Shown here in pieces: positions 43,779 through 46,124 of a stretch of DNA of 46,124 nucleotides. Each line of letters opens with the position of its first letter. The first letter of the stretch is position 1. A program made the position numbers and the translations under genes. The stretch comes from JAWXTS01 sp044433305 (lineage in GTDB: Bacteria > Bacteroidota > Bacteroidia > Bacteroidales > Rikenellaceae). The stretch lies in assembly GCA_044433305.1 (NCBI GenBank), contig JAWXTS010000005.1, positions 1 to 46,124 on the forward strand, given 5' to 3'. The notes under the pieces are model-generated. The model searched no databases. It saw nothing but the letters and a program-made list of their open reading frames with translations, and had not been told where the DNA came from.

Positions 43779-44908
43779 AAGGCGCGAATAAACTACTTAT
43801 TATAGATAGAGATGGAACTCTTATTGTTGAGCCACCTGTTGATTATCAGGTTGATAGCCTGGAGAAACTAGAGTTCTATAAAGGGGCGATAGGTGCTATG
43901 AGCCGCATTGCAGAGCTTGATTTCGAGCTTGTTATGGCCACCAATCAAGACGGTCTGGGCACGGATAGCTTCCCTGAGGAGACCTTTCACCCTGCACACA
44001 ATAAGATGCTTTCGACCTTGCGAGGCGAGGGCGTAGAGTTTGACGATATACTTATTGATATATCTTTCGAGCACGAGAACAAGCCAACGCGCAAGCCGGG
44101 TATTGGCATGTTTGGCAAGTACCTTAATGGCGACTATGATATGGCTTCGAGCTATGTTATAGGCGACCGTAAAACAGATGTCATGCTGGCGAAGAATCTA
44201 GGTGCAAAGGCCATCTTCATTGCCGACAAGAAAGAGGGCAGCGAGCTGCTGGAGAAAGAGGGCTTGCAGGATGTGTGCGCTCTGATTACCGACAACTGGA
44301 ACGAGATTTACACTTTCTTGCGCCTTGGCGATAGACGAGTTAGCGTTGAGCGCAACACTAGCGAGACCAAGATTTCACTTACCCTAGACCTTGACGGCGT
44401 GGGTAGCTCTCATATATCTACGGGGCTTAATTTCTTTGACCACATGCTGGATCAGATAGTGCACCACGCAGGTATATCACTCAACTTGGAGGTCGATGGA
44501 GACCTTAAAGTGGACGAGCACCACACCATGGAGGATGTAGCCATAGTCCTAGGCTCGGCCATAAATCAAGCCTTGGGTAGCAAGCGAGGTATCGCGCGCT
44601 ATGGTTTTGCACTGCCTATGGACGAGTGCCGAGCTATGGTGCTTATAGACTTTGGAGGACGTATAGACTTTGACTGGAATGTAGAGTTCAATCGCGAGAT
44701 GATAGGCGATACGGCAACCGAGATGTTCAAGCATTTCTTCAAGAGCTTCTGCTCTGCCGCAAATTGCAACCTCCATATTTCGGCCACAGGTGAGAACGAA
44801 CACCACAAAATAGAGGGCGTATTTAAGGCCTTTGCCAGAGCACTTAGGGCGGCAGTGTCGCGCACTGGCTTCGGTTTTGAATTGCCAAGTAGTAAAGGAA
44901 TTTTATAA
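43775..44908 (+). CDS. hisB: Bifunctional histidinol-phosphatase / IGP dehydratase
   Basis: This is a 377-residue fusion. The N-terminal HAD phosphatase (about 1-170) has the catalytic DRDGT (11-15) and GDRKTD (130-135). The C-terminal imidazoleglycerol-phosphate dehydratase (about 187-377) has its metal motifs FDHMLDQIVHH (221-231) and DEHHTMED (247-254). The phosphatase loop SFEHENKPTRKPG (97-109) lacks the cysteines that bind zinc in E. coli HisB. From memory this is normal for Bacteroidota copies. Two pathway steps are thus carried by one gene. Confidence 0.95.
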   Translation: MKGANKLLIIDRDGTLIVEPPVDYQVDSLEKLEFYKGAIGAMSRIAELDFELVMATNQDGLGTDSFPEETFHPAHNKMLSTLRGEGVEFDDILIDISFEHENKPTRKPGIGMFGKYLNGDYDMASSYVIGDRKTDVMLAKNLGAKAIFIADKKEGSELLEKEGLQDVCALITDNWNEIYTFLRLGDRRVSVERNTSETKISLTLDLDGVGSSHISTGLNFFDHMLDQIVHHAGISLNLEVDGDLKVDEHHTMEDVAIVLGSAINQALGSKRGIARYGFALPMDECRAMVLIDFGGRIDFDWNVEFNREMIGDTATEMFKHFFKSFCSAANCNLHISATGENEHHKIEGVFKAFARALRAAVSRTGFGFELPSSKGIL

Positions 44909-44912
44909 GATT

Positions 44913-45503
44913 ATGATAGCAGTAGTAGATTATGATACTGGCAACCTTCGCTCTGTTGCCAACGCTTTGAGTCGATTGGGCGCGGAGTTTAAGGTTACGG
45001 ACAACCACAAGGAGATACTTGATGCCGAGCGTGTATTGTTGCCTGGTGTTGGTGAGGCTTATACGGCCATGTGTAAGCTCCATGAGCGCGGTTTGGCCGA
45101 GCTTATACCTCGACTAACCCAGCCCGTTTTGGGCATCTGCATAGGCGTCCAGCTTATGTGCAAGAGTAGCGAGGAGGGCAATGCCGAGTGTTTGGGTATC
45201 TTTGACAGTGATGTTAGACGCTTTAAATTTGACGAGGGCACAAACCTTAAAGTCCCACAGATGGGATGGAATAGCATAGAGCAACTCAAATCTCCTTTGT
45301 TCGATGGATTGGATGAGGGCAGCTATGTTTATTATGTTCACTCGTTTGCTCCCGAGTTGTGCTCGCAGACTATTGCTGTAACAAATTATGGTTTGGATTA
45401 TAGCGCGGCACTCTCTCGCGACAACTTCTATGGAACACAGTTCCACCCTGAGAAGAGTGGCGATATAGGTTCTAAAATACTTGAAAACTTCTTGAAAATA
45501 TGA
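44913..45503 (+). CDS. hisH: Imidazole glycerol phosphate synthase, glutaminase subunit
   Basis: This is a 196-residue class I glutamine amidotransferase. The catalytic triad is C76 (GICIGVQLM), H178 and E180 (TQFHPEKSG). It supplies ammonia to HisF, whose gene is presumably beyond the window. The start MIAVVDYDTGN at 44913 is chosen over 44832, because the extra 27 residues lie over the hisB end and are not family-like. It overlaps hisA by four bases. Confidence 0.94.
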   Translation: MIAVVDYDTGNLRSVANALSRLGAEFKVTDNHKEILDAERVLLPGVGEAYTAMCKLHERGLAELIPRLTQPVLGICIGVQLMCKSSEEGNAECLGIFDSDVRRFKFDEGTNLKVPQMGWNSIEQLKSPLFDGLDEGSYVYYVHSFAPELCSQTIAVTNYGLDYSAALSRDNFYGTQFHPEKSGDIGSKILENFLKI

Positions 45504-46124
45504 TAACGATAATTCCTGCAATAGATATAATCGATGGTGAGTGCGTGCGCCTTACCTGTGGAGACTATAACGCCAAGAGCAGCTACTATAAAGACCCGCT
45601 GGAGGTGGCATTGAAATACGAGGACTGCGGCCTTAAGAGACTGCACCTTGTTGACCTTGATGGTGCTAAGGCTCAGCAGCCTAAGAACTTGAAGGTGCTT
45701 GAGCGCATAGCAAGTTCAACCAGCCTTGAGCTTCAGTATGGTGGAGGTATCAAAAGCGACGAGGCTCTGTCTAGCGTGTTTGATGCTGGTGCCATGCGCG
45801 CAATATGTGGTAGTATAGCGGTCAAAGAACCACAGAAGTTTGAACAGTGGTTGACTAAATTCGGTGCCGAGCATATCATTTTGGGTGCAGATACCAGAGA
45901 TGGCAAGATAGCTATCAACGGCTGGTTAGAATCATCAGAAGTTGGGGTCGAGGAGCTTATCTCTCGCTTTGCTGGCTTTGGTCTTAGTCAGGTTATCTGT
46001 ACCGATATTGCTAAGGACGGCATGTTGCAAGGTCCATCAACCGAGCTTTATGTCTACCTACAAAATATATTCCCTGATATAGATATTACTGTCAGCGGTG
46101 GTCTCGATTTGGTGAGGATTCACG
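45500..46124 (+). CDS. hisA: ProFAR isomerase, 3' end cut by the window
   Basis: Only the first 208 codons are present and no stop is reached. The product is a TIM-barrel enzyme that isomerises ProFAR. The N-terminal catalytic Asp is D9 in IIPAIDIIDGE. The phosphate and catalytic blocks LQYGGGIKS, GADTRDGKIAINGW, CTDIAKDGMLQGP and the start of VSGGLD are visible. The ATG overlaps the hisH stop (ATGA). The expected full length is about 240 residues, so roughly 30 are missing. Confidence 0.94.
   Translation, partial: MITIIPAIDIIDGECVRLTCGDYNAKSSYYKDPLEVALKYEDCGLKRLHLVDLDGAKAQQPKNLKVLERIASSTSLELQYGGGIKSDEALSSVFDAGAMRAICGSIAVKEPQKFEQWLTKFGAEHIILGADTRDGKIAINGWLESSEVGVEELISRFAGFGLSQVICTDIAKDGMLQGPSTELYVYLQNIFPDIDITVSGGLDLVRIH

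Noticed and set aside
1..46124. CRISPR arrays, insertion sequences, tRNA or rRNA genes
   Set aside because: None was recognised by eye. Covariance and repeat-finding programs were not available.

Overview
The window looks like a chromosomal segment of a Bacteroidales bacterium (phylum Bacteroidota). Three things point there. Promoters follow the Bacteroidota -33/-7 pattern (TTG or TTTG, about 20 bases, TAnnTTTG), starts lack clear Shine-Dalgarno sites, and the gene content is typical of the group: MurE with the DNPR meso-DAP signature, GldE-like protein after ftsZ, fused HisB, and long-form HisG. The species cannot be named from the sequence alone. No tRNA, rRNA, insertion sequence or CRISPR array was seen.

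Layout. (1) 1-9.9 kb is accessory DNA. It holds a small protein with an HTH-like N-terminus coupled to a membrane Ser/Thr kinase, an AT-rich 1127-residue SIR2-domain protein resembling anti-phage NADases, and a short unit with promoter and terminator but no ORF (candidate small RNA). It also holds a secreted protein with four NPCBM-like repeats, one interrupted by a Gly/Ala-rich hydrophobic segment, and an FHA-domain membrane protein. (2) 9.9-10.35 kb is rnhA. (3) 10.4-22.9 kb is a compact phage-derived operon of 15 intact genes: tail proteins, prohead protease, HK97-like capsid, probable tube, portal, adaptor, fibres, and a lysis cassette ending in a probable unimolecular spanin. It has a host-type promoter, a 5' leader of about 310 nt and a strong terminator. 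Between rnhA and pyrC there is no terminase, integrase, repressor, replication gene or tape-measure protein. (4) 22.9-26.8 kb is pyrC, a dolichyl-phosphate-mannose-synthase-like GT2 enzyme and a COG2509-type flavoprotein. (5) 27.0-40.4 kb is the distal dcw cluster, murE-mraY-murD-ftsW-murG-murC-ftsQ-ftsA-ftsZ, followed by a gldE-like gene and a 4'-phosphopantetheinyl transferase. The usual upstream part (mraZ, mraW, ftsL, ftsI) is not here. (6) 40.4 kb to the end is the histidine operon hisG-hisD-hisC-hisB-hisH-hisA (hisA cut by the window edge), preceded by a His-rich leader peptide and an attenuator terminator.

How the genes work together. The murE-ftsZ block makes lipid II and assembles the divisome, with genes abutting or overlapping by 1-4 bases. 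The his block is translationally coupled and probably controlled by attenuation. The phage-derived block encodes most parts of a small virion and a lysis system but no recognisable way to package or integrate DNA. That makes it the best candidate for an undescribed system, either a domesticated particle or a satellite that borrows packaging. The kinase, SIR2, secreted repeat and FHA genes may form an accessory signalling or defence island, but the functional link is inference.
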